A stretch of 64,000 nt of DNA from the NCBI GenBank assembly GCA_028284665.1, contig JANQRG010000046.1:284337-348336 (forward strand). Reading direction: 5' to 3'. The stretch comes from Croceivirga sp. (GTDB lineage: Bacteria; Bacteroidota; Bacteroidia; Flavobacteriales; Flavobacteriaceae). Of the stretch, positions 18,463 to 28,130 are shown one piece after another. Below the pieces are notes generated by a model. It was not told where the DNA came from. It ran no database searches and saw only the letters and a list, made by a program, of their open reading frames with translations. Every line of letters begins with the position of its first letter. The stretch's first letter is position 1. Made by a program: the position numbers and the translations under genes.

Positions 18463-19722
18463 TTGAATCCGGAAAACCAAAAAAAAGTCCTGATAATTGG
18501 TCATCATTGGCCGGAACCTGCTACAACAGCCGCCGGAGTGCGAATGACGCAGTTACTAAGCGTTTTTCTAAAGCAGCATTATCAGGTCACTTTTGCTACT
18601 ACAGCGGCCAAAACAGCACATACCGCCAATTTAAAAGCTCTCGGAATTCGGGAAGTGACAGTTCTCTTGAATGATCCCGAATTTGATCGCTTTGTGGCCC
18701 ATCTAAGCCCGGATCTCGTAATCTTTGACCGCTTTATGGTGGAGGAACAATTTGGATGGCGGGTGGCGGAAGCTCATCCGCAAGCCGTTCGTATTTTAAA
18801 TACCGAAGACCTCCATTCGCTTAGGGAATATCGTGAATTTTGCGTGAAACAGGGAATGGATTTTACCCCCAGGGAATGGCTGCAACAGGACAAAACAAAA
18901 CGGGAAATGGCCAGTATCTACCGTTCTGACCTTACCTTGCTCACATCATCTTTTGAAAAAAAACTACTGCAGGAACAATTACAGCTCGCACCCGAACTGC
19001 TCCTGTATTTACCCTTTATGCTACCCATACCCAGCAAAAGGACAATTGCAGAATGGCCGTCGTTTTCAGCACGAAAGGACTTTGTGTCCTATGGTAATGG
19101 GAAACATGCTCCGAACTTAGATTCGTTTGTATATCTAAAAACCACCATTTGGCCGTTGATTAGGGAAGCCCTACCGACGGCCAAACTCCATATCTATGGG
19201 GCCTATTTTCCTAAGCAACTTCAACAACTTCACAATCCTTCGGAAGGTTTTCTGGTCCAGGGATGGGTGGAGGATCTTGAGGGCGTTGTAAACCAGGCCA
19301 GGATTGTTCTGGCCCCGGTCCGTTTTGGAGCAGGAATAAAGGGGAAACTCACTTTCGCGATGCAACGGGGTACTCCCAGCGTAACGACTACCACAGGAGC
19401 AGAAGGCATGCATGATGGTTTGCCATGGAGTGGGGCAATTGCCGACAGCCCCGAACAATTTGCGGAAAAAGCTGTAGCGCTCTACACCAACGAGCAAAAA
19501 TGGAAAGAAATGCAGCAGTATGGCCTGGATATTCTCAAGGGGATCTATTCCAGGGAGAAATGTGCTAAAGCGTTTTTGGAAACGCTGCTATCCCTAAGTG
19601 ATTCACTGGAAAATCACAGAAAACAAAACTTCATTGGCGCGCTGTTACAGCATCAGATCATGGCTGCTACTAAGTATATGGGTAAATGGATAGCCGAGAA
19701 GAATAAGAATAAAGACAATTAA
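18463..19722 (+). CDS. Family 4-type glycosyltransferase
   Basis: A 419-aa GT-B fold protein. The N-terminal domain begins VLIIGHHWPEPATTAAGVRM; the C-terminal domain has 'FVSYGNGKHAPNLDSF', 'LHIYGAYF', 'GWVEDLEGVVNQARIVLAPVRFGAGIKGK' and 'RGTPSVTTTTGAEGM', the nucleotide-sugar binding region of GT4 enzymes. Donor and acceptor are unknown. A TTG at 18463 is the apparent start. Its stop overlaps the stop of the convergent lldD-like gene by 4 bp (19719-19722). Confidence 0.8.
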   Translation: MNPENQKKVLIIGHHWPEPATTAAGVRMTQLLSVFLKQHYQVTFATTAAKTAHTANLKALGIREVTVLLNDPEFDRFVAHLSPDLVIFDRFMVEEQFGWRVAEAHPQAVRILNTEDLHSLREYREFCVKQGMDFTPREWLQQDKTKREMASIYRSDLTLLTSSFEKKLLQEQLQLAPELLLYLPFMLPIPSKRTIAEWPSFSARKDFVSYGNGKHAPNLDSFVYLKTTIWPLIREALPTAKLHIYGAYFPKQLQQLHNPSEGFLVQGWVEDLEGVVNQARIVLAPVRFGAGIKGKLTFAMQRGTPSVTTTTGAEGMHDGLPWSGAIADSPEQFAEKAVALYTNEQKWKEMQQYGLDILKGIYSREKCAKAFLETLLSLSDSLENHRKQNFIGALLQHQIMAATKYMGKWIAEKNKNKDN

Positions 19723-20882
19723 CCTGAAATAACTGCTATTTCTTTTAACTCGGGAATCGTTTTGACCCCCAATTGCACCATATTGTTCTTTAAATCATCA
19801 ATTAGAATATGAGCGGCGTGATCTCCTCCATATTTCCCCAGAGCGGCGACCCCCCAAACAAAAGCCCTTCCCAGAAAGACGAAATCAGCACCCAGGGAAA
19901 TGGCACGCATAACATCCAGTCCGCTTCTTACCCCGCTATCAAAAAGTACCGGTACTTTTCCATTAACGGCTTTAACAATATCCGGCAGGGCTTCAATACT
20001 GGTAATCCCTCCGTTAAACTGTCTTGCCCCGTGGTTGGAGACATAAACACCATCTAATCCTATTGCCACGGCCTGTTCGGCATCCTTTGGATGCAGTATC
20101 CCTTTGAGTACCACCGGACCTTTCCATAGCTCTTTTACTTTCTGGCAGTACTGCCAATCCAAAGTGCCCCCTAGACGATTCCCCACAAAACCACTAACAA
20201 ATTTCATATCCGTATTGTTCGTATAGTGCTCCACGGATCGCAACCTGGGCAATCCCCGAAGCAGGGTATGATACGACCATACAGGATGGGTAATCCCCTG
20301 CCACAGCATTTTTGGGGTAATTTTTGGAGGGACCGATACCCCTGCTTTTCTACTGCGTTCCCGTCTGCTGGCCATGGGAACATCTGCTGTGATCACAAGG
20401 GTATGGAACCCTGCATTTTTGGCGCGCTCCAAAAGGGAATCCCGTATTTCGGCATCCTTTGGCGGATATAATTGGAACCACCCCATTTCGCCTACGGCAG
20501 GCCCTACGGTTTCCGGAGTTTCTGTAGCAACAGTGCTTAAGCAATAGGGAATTTGCATCCGTTGTGCAGTAGCAGCAAGATAGTGTTCGATACGGGGCCA
20601 CATCAATCCGGTCAACCCAACGGGGGCCATCCCGATAGGTGCAGCGTAGGTTTTGCCAAATAGGGTTGTGGTAGCATCAGCATACAATTCCCCCTTGCAA
20701 AATCTTGGCAAGAAACGGATCTCCTGAAAAGCCTGAGCATTGCGATACAGCAAATGTTCATCCCCAGTGCCCGATTCCAAATACTCCCAGGCGACCTTCG
20801 GGATCCTTCTTTTGGCTTTCAATGCTAAATCATCAATCCTCGGGTAATTATTAGCAAAGTATTCTAACTTTTTTTTTAGCAT
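19719..20882 (-). CDS. lldD: FMN-dependent alpha-hydroxy-acid oxidase/L-lactate dehydrogenase
   Basis: A 387-aa TIM-barrel flavoenzyme that oxidises L-lactate or a related 2-hydroxy acid. The active-site signature SNHGARQFNG (catalytic His) is present, with 'VVLKGILHPKDA' (FMN-binding Lys) and 'PVLFDSGVRSGLDVMRAISLGADFVFLGR' (phosphate-binding Arg/Gly) following. Length equals that of LldD. Substrate cannot be decided from sequence alone; glycolate or mandelate oxidases share the fold. No lactate permease or lldP-like gene is adjacent. Confidence 0.85.
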   Translation of the reverse strand: MLKKKLEYFANNYPRIDDLALKAKRRIPKVAWEYLESGTGDEHLLYRNAQAFQEIRFLPRFCKGELYADATTTLFGKTYAAPIGMAPVGLTGLMWPRIEHYLAATAQRMQIPYCLSTVATETPETVGPAVGEMGWFQLYPPKDAEIRDSLLERAKNAGFHTLVITADVPMASRRERSRKAGVSVPPKITPKMLWQGITHPVWSYHTLLRGLPRLRSVEHYTNNTDMKFVSGFVGNRLGGTLDWQYCQKVKELWKGPVVLKGILHPKDAEQAVAIGLDGVYVSNHGARQFNGGITSIEALPDIVKAVNGKVPVLFDSGVRSGLDVMRAISLGADFVFLGRAFVWGVAALGKYGGDHAAHILIDDLKNNMVQLGVKTIPELKEIAVISG

Positions 20883-20922
20883 AAGTGTTGGTTGGTAATG
20901 CAGAGGATTCTCAATTGTATAC

Positions 20923-21309
20923 TTATGATCTCCTTACCATTGTCAAGCCAGTAAATTTAACAAATCCGTATTTGGAATAGTAATCCAATAAAATAGGATT
21001 AGCGTTTAGGAATATTTCTTCAATGTTTTCGCCAAGTCGTAACAGTTCCTTTATTATGATTGAACTATAACCTTTGCCTCTGAAAGCGGTATCTACTATA
21101 ATATCATCCAGAATTCCACGGAAACAACCATCTGAAATAATACGGCCAAAACCGATTAATTTGCCTGAATGCCGAAGGCACACTATTAAGTCATTGTTGT
21201 TCAGCATTTTTGAGACACTTTCATGACTACGCCTGTTGGCCCATGAAGTTTGTAAAAAAAGCTCCAACAATTCTTGAGCACCGGGTTTCTTGTTTATTTC
21301 TACTTCCAT
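20923..21309 (-). CDS. GNAT-family N-acetyltransferase
   Basis: A 128-aa single-domain acetyltransferase. The acetyl-CoA-binding motif appears as DIIVDTAFRGKGYSSIIIKEL (about 69-89, R/Q-x-x-G-x-G/S type), followed by 'IFLNANPILLDYYSKYGF', the usual strand before the C-terminal beta-bulge. The acceptor amine is unknown. It lies 40 bp upstream of the lldD-like gene on the same strand. Confidence 0.85.
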   Translation of the reverse strand: MEVEINKKPGAQELLELFLQTSWANRRSHESVSKMLNNNDLIVCLRHSGKLIGFGRIISDGCFRGILDDIIVDTAFRGKGYSSIIIKELLRLGENIEEIFLNANPILLDYYSKYGFVKFTGLTMVRRS

Positions 21310-21435
21310 CTTTTAATCTTAATTGGGCAAATATCTATGATTCAAATTACCGTTAATCCACTGTTGTGTTAAACTACGTGCTTCAAAACTATTTTTGGCC
21401 ACATCCATTCTCTTTATCTTTATCAAAAATTAAAT

Positions 21436-22278
21436 ATGACTCAACCCGACTGGCAAACGGCTATCGATTTTGATGATATCACCTACAAAAAAAGTAATGG
21501 GGTAGCCCGTATTGCGTTTAATCGTCCGGAAGTCCGAAACGCCTTCCGCCCAAAAACCACAAGTGAATTATATAAAGCGTTCTACGATGCCCAGGAAGAT
21601 ACTTCCATAGGCGTGGTATTACTTTCGGGAGAAGGTCCTTCCCCAAAAGATGGTAAATGGGCCTTTTGCAGTGGTGGCGACCAAAAGGCCAGGGGGCATC
21701 AGGGATATGTTGGCGAGGATGGCTATCATCGCCTGAATATTCTTGAAGTACAACGTTTGATCCGGTTTATGCCAAAAGTGGTGATTGCCGTAGTGCCGGG
21801 TTGGGCAGTAGGAGGGGGGCATAGCCTTCATGTTGTTTGCGATATGACCTTAGCCAGTAAAGAACATGCGATCTTTAAACAGACCGATGCTGATGTGACC
21901 AGTTTTGATGGTGGCTACGGATCGGCTTACCTGGCCAAAATGGTAGGACAAAAAAAGGCGAGAGAGATCTTCTTTTTAGGAAGAAATTATTCCGCCCAGG
22001 AAGCCCTGGAAATGGGTATGGTCAATGCTGTAATTCCCCATGCTGAATTGGAAGACACCGCCTATCAATGGGCGCAGGAAATATTAGCAAAGTCGCCAAC
22101 CTCTATTAAAATGTTGAAGTTCGCCATGAACCTTACCGATGATGGTATGGTAGGACAACAGGTTTTTGCCGGGGAAGCTACCCGGTTGGCCTATATGACG
22201 GATGAAGCAAAGGAAGGGCGAAATGCCTTTCTTGAAAAACGAAAACCGGAATTTGGGAAGAACAAGTGGATCCCTTAA
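21436..22278 (+). CDS. menB: 1,4-dihydroxy-2-naphthoyl-CoA synthase
   Basis: A 280-aa crotonase-fold enzyme that closes the naphthoquinone ring of menaquinone. Family features are FCSGGDQKARG (oxyanion region), GWAVGGGHSLHVVCD, and TDADVTSFDGGYGSAYLAKMVGQKKAREI, in which the Asp/Tyr catalytic residues lie. It is clearly MenB rather than a general enoyl-CoA hydratase. It is a single gene here with its own terminator; the other men genes are not in the window. Confidence 0.95.
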   Translation: MTQPDWQTAIDFDDITYKKSNGVARIAFNRPEVRNAFRPKTTSELYKAFYDAQEDTSIGVVLLSGEGPSPKDGKWAFCSGGDQKARGHQGYVGEDGYHRLNILEVQRLIRFMPKVVIAVVPGWAVGGGHSLHVVCDMTLASKEHAIFKQTDADVTSFDGGYGSAYLAKMVGQKKAREIFFLGRNYSAQEALEMGMVNAVIPHAELEDTAYQWAQEILAKSPTSIKMLKFAMNLTDDGMVGQQVFAGEATRLAYMTDEAKEGRNAFLEKRKPEFGKNKWIP

Positions 22279-22283
22279 AACTA

Positions 22284-22316
22284 AAAAGAGCCTTGTCTAT
22301 TGATCAAGGCCCTTTT
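22284..22316 (+). terminator. Hairpin terminator after menB
   Basis: GCCTTG (22290-22295) and CAAGGC (22305-22310) form a stem, extended by an A/G-rich left arm against CCTTTT on the right, with a 9-nt loop, 5 bp after the menB stop. Confidence 0.75.
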
Positions 22317-22471
22317 CACGAGAACACTATATGAAAATGAAAAAATTTACTTGTCTTATTATTACATGGTAAATGTACTACAGGACTTGAGTGCAGTGAA
22401 ATTATTGTTGTGAATTGCCTTTGTTTTGTGGTGAGGCCTAAAAAAGCTGTAATTATAACGACTTTCAAAGG

Positions 22472-23806
22472 CTATTCAATAGCCTCCGATAATGCAGCCA
22501 GAAACCCATTGATATCAAATTCCGGGTATTCTGCCAGGCCGGTTCGTACGACCACCAACTCCTTGGAAGGAATAATAAACACGTATTGGCCCTGGTAGCC
22601 ATTCATGGAATAGAGGTCCTTGGGGACATCAGGGTATTTACCTCCGGCATTTAACCAGAAATGCGCGCCATAAACGTCCTCGGAGTTTTCAGTAGGTAGG
22701 CATACATAGTCCACCCATTCCGGTGCGAATACTTGTTCCCCGTTCCAATTTCCCCGATTCAGATAAAGTTGCCCTAACCGACCCCAGTCGCGGGTACTGC
22801 CCCACCCATAGGAAGAACCCACAAAGTTGCCTTCCAGATCTGCTTCAATGAGCATGCTATGTGCGCCTATTTTATCGATGAGTTCGGCATACGGAAAGTC
22901 AAGGTACTCCTGGTGAGTCCTAAACTGTTGACGTAGTATCCCGGACAAAAGATTTGTGGTGCCGGACGAATAATTCCATATCTCCCCGGGAGCGGCGACA
23001 GCTTTTTTACTGCTTTGCCCTTTGGTCATATCACTTTCCAGGAACAACATTTTAGTGACGTCAGAGATCTTATCATAGCTTTCATCCCATTCCAGACCAC
23101 TCTGCATTCGCAAAAGGTGATTAAGCGTAATTGATTTGCGATCATCTTCGTTCCATTCCGGGATAGGAGCCGGCCAGTTAACTTCAATCTTGCCCATATG
23201 TTCCAAGACGCCATAGCAGGTAGCGAGTACGCTTTTGGTCATGGACCAGCCCAGAACAGGAGTGTTCTGATCAAAACCGTCCGCATAATTTTCATGCAGC
23301 AAATGCCCCTTGTAGAGCACTAGTAAGGTTCTTGTTTTTTGAATTTCAGGACGATCGAAGGGTAAGGCCACCGCCTTACGCATGGCATCATAGTCGATTT
23401 CAGGGAAAAGAGTATCTTTTGCAGGTAAATGTCCCATGGGGTAGGGAAAGGAATCAAAGCGGACCTGCCTATTGGGTTGGAGATACTCCTTGTCCGCAGT
23501 GTAATCTCCATTGACCAGCACCGCTCCCAAGCCTTCGCGATTAATGGTCTTTCGTTCCAACAAGCCGTAGACATTGGAAACCGCCAGGTCTTCTCCATTA
23601 TCAAACTTGGTGGTAGCGAGATTCACTAAAGGAATATTCAGATCATTGGCAACGATATCCGGAGGGTTTCTTTTTCCTATTAAAACACTAGAAGCCATGT
23701 ATTTGGAGGCGTATCCCGATATGATATTCAATTTGGGATAGTTTTCTAAAGCCGTTATTGCGATGATTATTAGCAATAACAATAAGATTCTCTTTAACCA
23801 TTTCAT
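22472..23806 (-). CDS. Serine hydrolase, class C beta-lactamase family
   Basis: A 444-aa protein with an N-terminal membrane anchor or signal (about 4-22). The serine-active motif SMTK (in GWSMTKSVLAT) supplies the nucleophile and Lys; a Tyr-containing motif YSSGTTN follows. These mark the beta-lactamase/esterase/DD-peptidase (AmpC-like) family. Most Bacteroidota members are esterases or peptidases of unknown substrate, not resistance enzymes. It is a monocistronic gene divergent from the pirin gene. Confidence 0.85.
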   Translation of the reverse strand: MKWLKRILLLLLIIIAITALENYPKLNIISGYASKYMASSVLIGKRNPPDIVANDLNIPLVNLATTKFDNGEDLAVSNVYGLLERKTINREGLGAVLVNGDYTADKEYLQPNRQVRFDSFPYPMGHLPAKDTLFPEIDYDAMRKAVALPFDRPEIQKTRTLLVLYKGHLLHENYADGFDQNTPVLGWSMTKSVLATCYGVLEHMGKIEVNWPAPIPEWNEDDRKSITLNHLLRMQSGLEWDESYDKISDVTKMLFLESDMTKGQSSKKAVAAPGEIWNYSSGTTNLLSGILRQQFRTHQEYLDFPYAELIDKIGAHSMLIEADLEGNFVGSSYGWGSTRDWGRLGQLYLNRGNWNGEQVFAPEWVDYVCLPTENSEDVYGAHFWLNAGGKYPDVPKDLYSMNGYQGQYVFIIPSKELVVVRTGLAEYPEFDINGFLAALSEAIE

Positions 23807-23862
23807 AGGTGGGAAATAACTATTGTTGTAACTTTCTTTGGATAAATATAACCATTTGAACT

Positions 23863-24732
23863 ATGTCAAACACTGGGTTGGTCATTGAAGAACGCAGTAG
23901 GGATATCGGTGATTTCTTAGTTGGTCGTTTGATTCCTTTTCGAAAAAAAAGAATGATAGGCCCTTTTATTTTTATTGATCACATGGGGCCTACGGTATTA
24001 GGCCCAAAGAAATATATGGATGTGGATCAACACCCCCATATTGGGCTTTCAACATTAACCTATATGCTGGAAGGCGAAATTATGCATGAAGATAGCTTGG
24101 GTACCCGGCAGTTGATCCAGCCAGGAGCGGTTAATTGGATGACGGCCGGAAGAGGCGTTTCCCATACCGAACGAACACCGGAGCATCTCAGGAATGGAAA
24201 ACAATTTACAGCCCACGGCTATCAGATTTGGGTAGCATTGCCAAAAGCGTTGGAGGATATGGCCCCGGCTTTTCACCATATCCCTGCCGAACAACTACCA
24301 AGGTGGGAAGAAGATAGCGCATCCTTTACCCTTGTCGCCGGAACCGGATACGGAAAAGTGTCGCCCTTGCCGGTGTATTCTGAATTATTCATGGTGGAGA
24401 TCAAAAACAAGGAATTGTTTTCGCTCAATGTGCAAGGAAAATTACAAGGTGAGATCGGGGTCTGTATTGTTGAAGGAGCCATCCAGGCTTGTGGCGAAAC
24501 CATAGGTAAAGGCAATATTTTGGTTTCCAAAGTGGAAGATACCTGTGATCTAATATTGCTTCCCAACACACATGTCTTGTTATTCGGAGGGGAACCTTTC
24601 CCTGAGGAACGCCATATCTTTTGGAATTTTGTAGCTTCTTCCAAAGAAAAAATTGAAATTGCGAAACAAAACTGGCAGCAAAAGACATTTCCCATGATGG
24701 CTCATGACACCACCTATGTCCCACTTCCATAA
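23863..24732 (+). CDS. Pirin family protein
   Basis: A 289-aa bicupin protein. The N-terminal cupin contains HPHIGLSTLTYMLEGEIMHEDS and GRGVSHTERTP, which supply the three His and one Glu of the iron site. The C-terminal cupin is less conserved, as is usual. Pirins are nuclear or cytosolic metal proteins; some bacterial members have quercetinase activity and others act as regulators, so function stays open. It lies 29 bp before the next gene on the same strand. Confidence 0.88.
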   Translation: MSNTGLVIEERSRDIGDFLVGRLIPFRKKRMIGPFIFIDHMGPTVLGPKKYMDVDQHPHIGLSTLTYMLEGEIMHEDSLGTRQLIQPGAVNWMTAGRGVSHTERTPEHLRNGKQFTAHGYQIWVALPKALEDMAPAFHHIPAEQLPRWEEDSASFTLVAGTGYGKVSPLPVYSELFMVEIKNKELFSLNVQGKLQGEIGVCIVEGAIQACGETIGKGNILVSKVEDTCDLILLPNTHVLLFGGEPFPEERHIFWNFVASSKEKIEIAKQNWQQKTFPMMAHDTTYVPLP

Positions 24733-24761
24733 TTCAATTCATCCTAATTTTTGATCGCTTC

Positions 24762-26240
24762 ATGAAGAAGCAAATGAAACGCATTTCAATACTTTGGATC
24801 CCGGTACTTGCCTTGTTTGCCTGTAAAAAAGATAAGGAACCTAAAGAAGTTGCACTCTACAACACCTATTGTGTAAGCTGCCATATAGCGCCGGGCATTC
24901 ATGAACTTCCTAAACACATTTGGGAAACCTCGGTACTTCCTGATATGGCCGCTAGAATGGATATTGGTGAAATGTATCATGATCCGAATGTTGAACCCTC
25001 TGGGTTCCGGCCAAAGATCAGCTTTTACGATTGGATCGCCTTGAAAAACTACATTATATCGCTGGCACCCGATAGTTTATCATCCAATCCCTTGCCCGCT
25101 TATAGCGCTCTGGGAGGGTTTAAATCGCATCCGCTGAAAATAGATCAGAAAGATGGTGCAAACTTGACCTTTATGCAATACCGTGATCAAGATGCAAAAC
25201 TGTTTCTTGGCGATATGTATGGTGCGCTTACCACTTATGACTTTTTAACACGAAAAACACAAAAAATATATCAAGGACATACACCTATCACCTGGTATAG
25301 CCAAAATGCTGCCATGGAATATATCTCCGAAGTAGGCATCCTGGATCCTTCGGAACAGGTAAAGGGGAGTATCATTACACGGAAGGAAAAAGACACTAGC
25401 ACTTTTCAAAGTTCCCTTCATCGACCGGTCCATCTTTTGGTTGCTGATCTCAACAATAGCGGTACAGAGGAAGTGGTGGTCGCAGAATTTGGCAACGAAA
25501 CCGGACGTTTGTCGTTGCTGGAACAAAGGGATACTGTCACTGTTGAAAAGAAGGTGCTATTAAACCAACCGGGCTGCATCAAAACAATAGCAAAGGACAT
25601 GGATCGGGATGGGAAATTGGACTTGGTAACGCTGACCTCTCAGGGCAATGAGAGTATAACTATACTGTATCAGCAAGATGAGTTACAATTTAAGGCTGAA
25701 AAAGTAATAGAATTCAGTCCGGTATATGGAAGCAGTTGGTTTGAACTAATTGATTACGACAAAGACGGATACGAGGACATTATCACGGTTAATGGCGATA
25801 ACGCGGACAAATCCTATGTGCATAAACCCTACCACGGGATGCGAATCTATCTCAATGATGGTAACAACAATTTTACCGAATCCTACTTTTATCCCTTGAA
25901 TGGTGCAACACGATGTCTTGCCAGGGACTTTGATCAGGACGGAGATGTGGACATCGCGCTTCTAAGTACCTTTCCCAATTATGAAGATGCTCCTCAACTC
26001 AGTTTTGTATATCTGGAAAACAAGGATAGCGAAGCCTTTACATTTGAAAGTCAGGTATTGGACGATCCCAATGCAGGGCGCTGGTTCTTGCTGGATGCCG
26101 GTGATGTAGACCAGGACGGGGACCTGGATATTGTATTGAGCAGTTTTACCTACATGTTTACCCCGGTTCCGAAACCGCTGTCCCAGCGATGGTCTGAAAC
26201 AGCTATCGATCTTTTGTTTTTAGAGAATACGTTACATTAG
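24762..26240 (+). CDS. FG-GAP/VCBS-repeat lipoprotein with a c-type heme motif
   Basis: A 492-aa lipoprotein (lipobox around C21 in LALFAC). CVSCH at 37-41 is a CxxCH covalent heme site, with a Met-bearing 'LPDMAARM' about 24 residues later as a possible distal ligand. Residues 120-490 form a beta-propeller with four calcium-type motifs of DxDxDG pattern (DMDRDGKLD, DYDKDGYED, DFDQDGDVD, DVDQDGDLD). It is therefore a probable outer-face electron-transfer or sensor propeller; substrate unknown. Its stop abuts the M14 peptidase gene, so the two are likely co-transcribed. Confidence 0.82.
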   Translation: MKKQMKRISILWIPVLALFACKKDKEPKEVALYNTYCVSCHIAPGIHELPKHIWETSVLPDMAARMDIGEMYHDPNVEPSGFRPKISFYDWIALKNYIISLAPDSLSSNPLPAYSALGGFKSHPLKIDQKDGANLTFMQYRDQDAKLFLGDMYGALTTYDFLTRKTQKIYQGHTPITWYSQNAAMEYISEVGILDPSEQVKGSIITRKEKDTSTFQSSLHRPVHLLVADLNNSGTEEVVVAEFGNETGRLSLLEQRDTVTVEKKVLLNQPGCIKTIAKDMDRDGKLDLVTLTSQGNESITILYQQDELQFKAEKVIEFSPVYGSSWFELIDYDKDGYEDIITVNGDNADKSYVHKPYHGMRIYLNDGNNNFTESYFYPLNGATRCLARDFDQDGDVDIALLSTFPNYEDAPQLSFVYLENKDSEAFTFESQVLDDPNAGRWFLLDAGDVDQDGDLDIVLSSFTYMFTPVPKPLSQRWSETAIDLLFLENTLH

Positions 26241-26245
26241 TGTTC

Positions 26246-27706
26246 ATGAAAAGGACACTACTACTATTTTTTGCACTGGTATTTTTAGGGTCACATTTGG
26301 GTAGAGCACAGAATATCACAGAACAACTCTATGCCACCTATGAGAAGTACAAGGAACCCAGTTTACAGAAAAGAAGAATAAAATACGCTGATTTGCAACC
26401 GTTGATCGCGCGGGTAAGGTCCAACCCGAAATTTGAAGTGCAAAAGGTTGGCACATCCATTGAGGGCAGGGATTTGACCTTAATTTCCCTGGGCGAAGGA
26501 ACTACCGATATCTTTTTATGGTCCCAAATGCATGGGGATGAACCTACGGCTACACAAGCCATTTTTGACATTCTCAACTTTTTTATTGCTCCTGATTTTC
26601 AGGAGGAAAAGAGCGAAATCCTCTCCCAGCTTAGACTGCATTTCTTGCCGATGCTCAACCCGGATGGCGCGGAAGTCTATCAAAGGCGGAACGCCCTTGG
26701 CATAGACATCAACCGCGATGCGTTGCGATTGCAGTCCCCCGAAGGACAAACCTTAAAAAGGATACGCGACAGTTTGGAAGCCGATTTTGGGTTTAACCTG
26801 CATGACCAAAGCCGGTATTACAATGCAGAACGCACTCCAAAACCGGCGACGATATCGTACTTGGCTACGGCCTATAATTATGAGAAGGATGTTAATGAAG
26901 TCCGCGAAAATGCAATGAAGGTTATTGTTTTTATGAACGATGTCATTCAAAAATACGCACCAGGTCAGGTGGGTCGCTATAGTGACGATTTTGAACCCCG
27001 GGCCTTTGGCGATAATATCGCAAAATGGGGAACCAGTCTAATTCTTATTGAATCCGGCGGATTTACCAATGATCGTGAAAAACAGGAGATCCGAAAACTC
27101 AATTACGTTTCCATGCTTGCGGCTTTGTATACCATCGCTCAAGGAAGTTACAAGAGCATTTCGATAGAGGAGTATAAAAAGATCCCAAGAAATGACAGGA
27201 AGCTTTTCGATTTGAAGATCACCAATGTGACGTACGAGCTTTTAGGAAAAAAGTACATTCTGGATTTGGGAATTCAACAGCAGGAAATCGATTTGAAAGG
27301 TCACTCGGAGTTCTACTTCAAAAGTATCATTGTAGATCAAGGCGATCTTTCTACCTATTATGGGTATGAAACCTTCGATGCCACCGGTTATACTATCCTA
27401 CCCCCAATATCTACCGTGAGGAATACCGCATCATTGTCGTCTGCAGCAGCTATGGATCTTTTAAAACAAGGGATTGCATACCAGGTAGGTCCGCTTCCAA
27501 AAAGAGGATTTTTCACTACGGAACCTATTCACCGGATGGCAAAAGCACCAAATACATCGGATTTTCATCTGGCTGTGGGGGAGAACCCTACATTCTTCCT
27601 TAAAAAAGAGGGTACGATCACACATGCTGTGATCAACGGCTTCCTTATTGATGTAGCTCAGGAATTATCGGAGCAACATTTCGGGAATGCGCTGATCATC
27701 AGATAG
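26246..27706 (+). CDS. M14-family zinc carboxypeptidase, secreted
   Basis: A 486-aa protein with a signal peptide (ending HLGRAQ, near residue 22). Zinc ligands are seen in QMHGDEPTA (H and E) and FNLHDQ (H), with 'LNPDGAEVYQRRNALGIDINRD' between, and LIESGG bearing the likely catalytic Glu. This is the M14 carboxypeptidase pattern; the C-terminal 180 residues form a separate domain rich in strands. GTG at 26240 is in frame but overlaps the previous stop; ATG at 26246 is preferred. Substrate could be peptides or peptidoglycan stem peptides. Confidence 0.85.
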   Translation: MKRTLLLFFALVFLGSHLGRAQNITEQLYATYEKYKEPSLQKRRIKYADLQPLIARVRSNPKFEVQKVGTSIEGRDLTLISLGEGTTDIFLWSQMHGDEPTATQAIFDILNFFIAPDFQEEKSEILSQLRLHFLPMLNPDGAEVYQRRNALGIDINRDALRLQSPEGQTLKRIRDSLEADFGFNLHDQSRYYNAERTPKPATISYLATAYNYEKDVNEVRENAMKVIVFMNDVIQKYAPGQVGRYSDDFEPRAFGDNIAKWGTSLILIESGGFTNDREKQEIRKLNYVSMLAALYTIAQGSYKSISIEEYKKIPRNDRKLFDLKITNVTYELLGKKYILDLGIQQQEIDLKGHSEFYFKSIIVDQGDLSTYYGYETFDATGYTILPPISTVRNTASLSSAAAMDLLKQGIAYQVGPLPKRGFFTTEPIHRMAKAPNTSDFHLAVGENPTFFLKKEGTITHAVINGFLIDVAQELSEQHFGNALIIR

Positions 27707-27708
27707 GC

Positions 27709-27876
27709 CTAATACCCGAATTGCAGGCTAATTTCAGAGCCATATCGCATTAAGAAGGTAAACATGGTAACCAATGTTGTGACAATTGCAGAAAACAACA
27801 GCAGTACCAGGCTTTTACTCCAAATAGGGAGCAATCCTAGGGGACCATTTTGCATAATTTCTTTAATAACACCCAT
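27709..27876 (-). CDS. Small membrane protein (55 aa)
   Basis: ATG at 27876 opens a 55-residue frame with one strongly hydrophobic segment (about 20-43, SKSLVLLLFSAIVTTLVTMF) between short polar ends. Such a composition is rarely chance and the ORF ends 2 bp from the convergent M14 peptidase stop. No family is recognised. A 254-bp gene-free stretch separates it from the next gene on the same strand. Confidence 0.5.
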   Translation of the reverse strand: MGVIKEIMQNGPLGLLPIWSKSLVLLLFSAIVTTLVTMFTFLMRYGSEISLQFGY

Positions 27877-28130
27877 AATCGTAAGTTTTAGTTCAAGTTT
27901 AGTGTTTGGATGCTGATAGCTGTTGTTTATCTTAAAACAACGATCATGCCAAAAACCCTACCTTATTGCCTTACGGGGTAGTAAAGAAATTACGAGGAAT
28001 AGCCGCTCATAGGATAGTTTTCAATCGATTGTACCCTATGGAGAGGCGTATCCCGCAAGAATACGACCCAACAGGCATATCGTCACCTAGTGTGTAATGC
28101 GGCCAAAGAATACCTAAAATAGGGGGCTTA

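Noticed and set aside
22331..22372. Tiny ORF (13 aa) after menB resembling the start of a signal peptide
   Set aside because: Too short and stops at once; may be a remnant, but nothing supports it.
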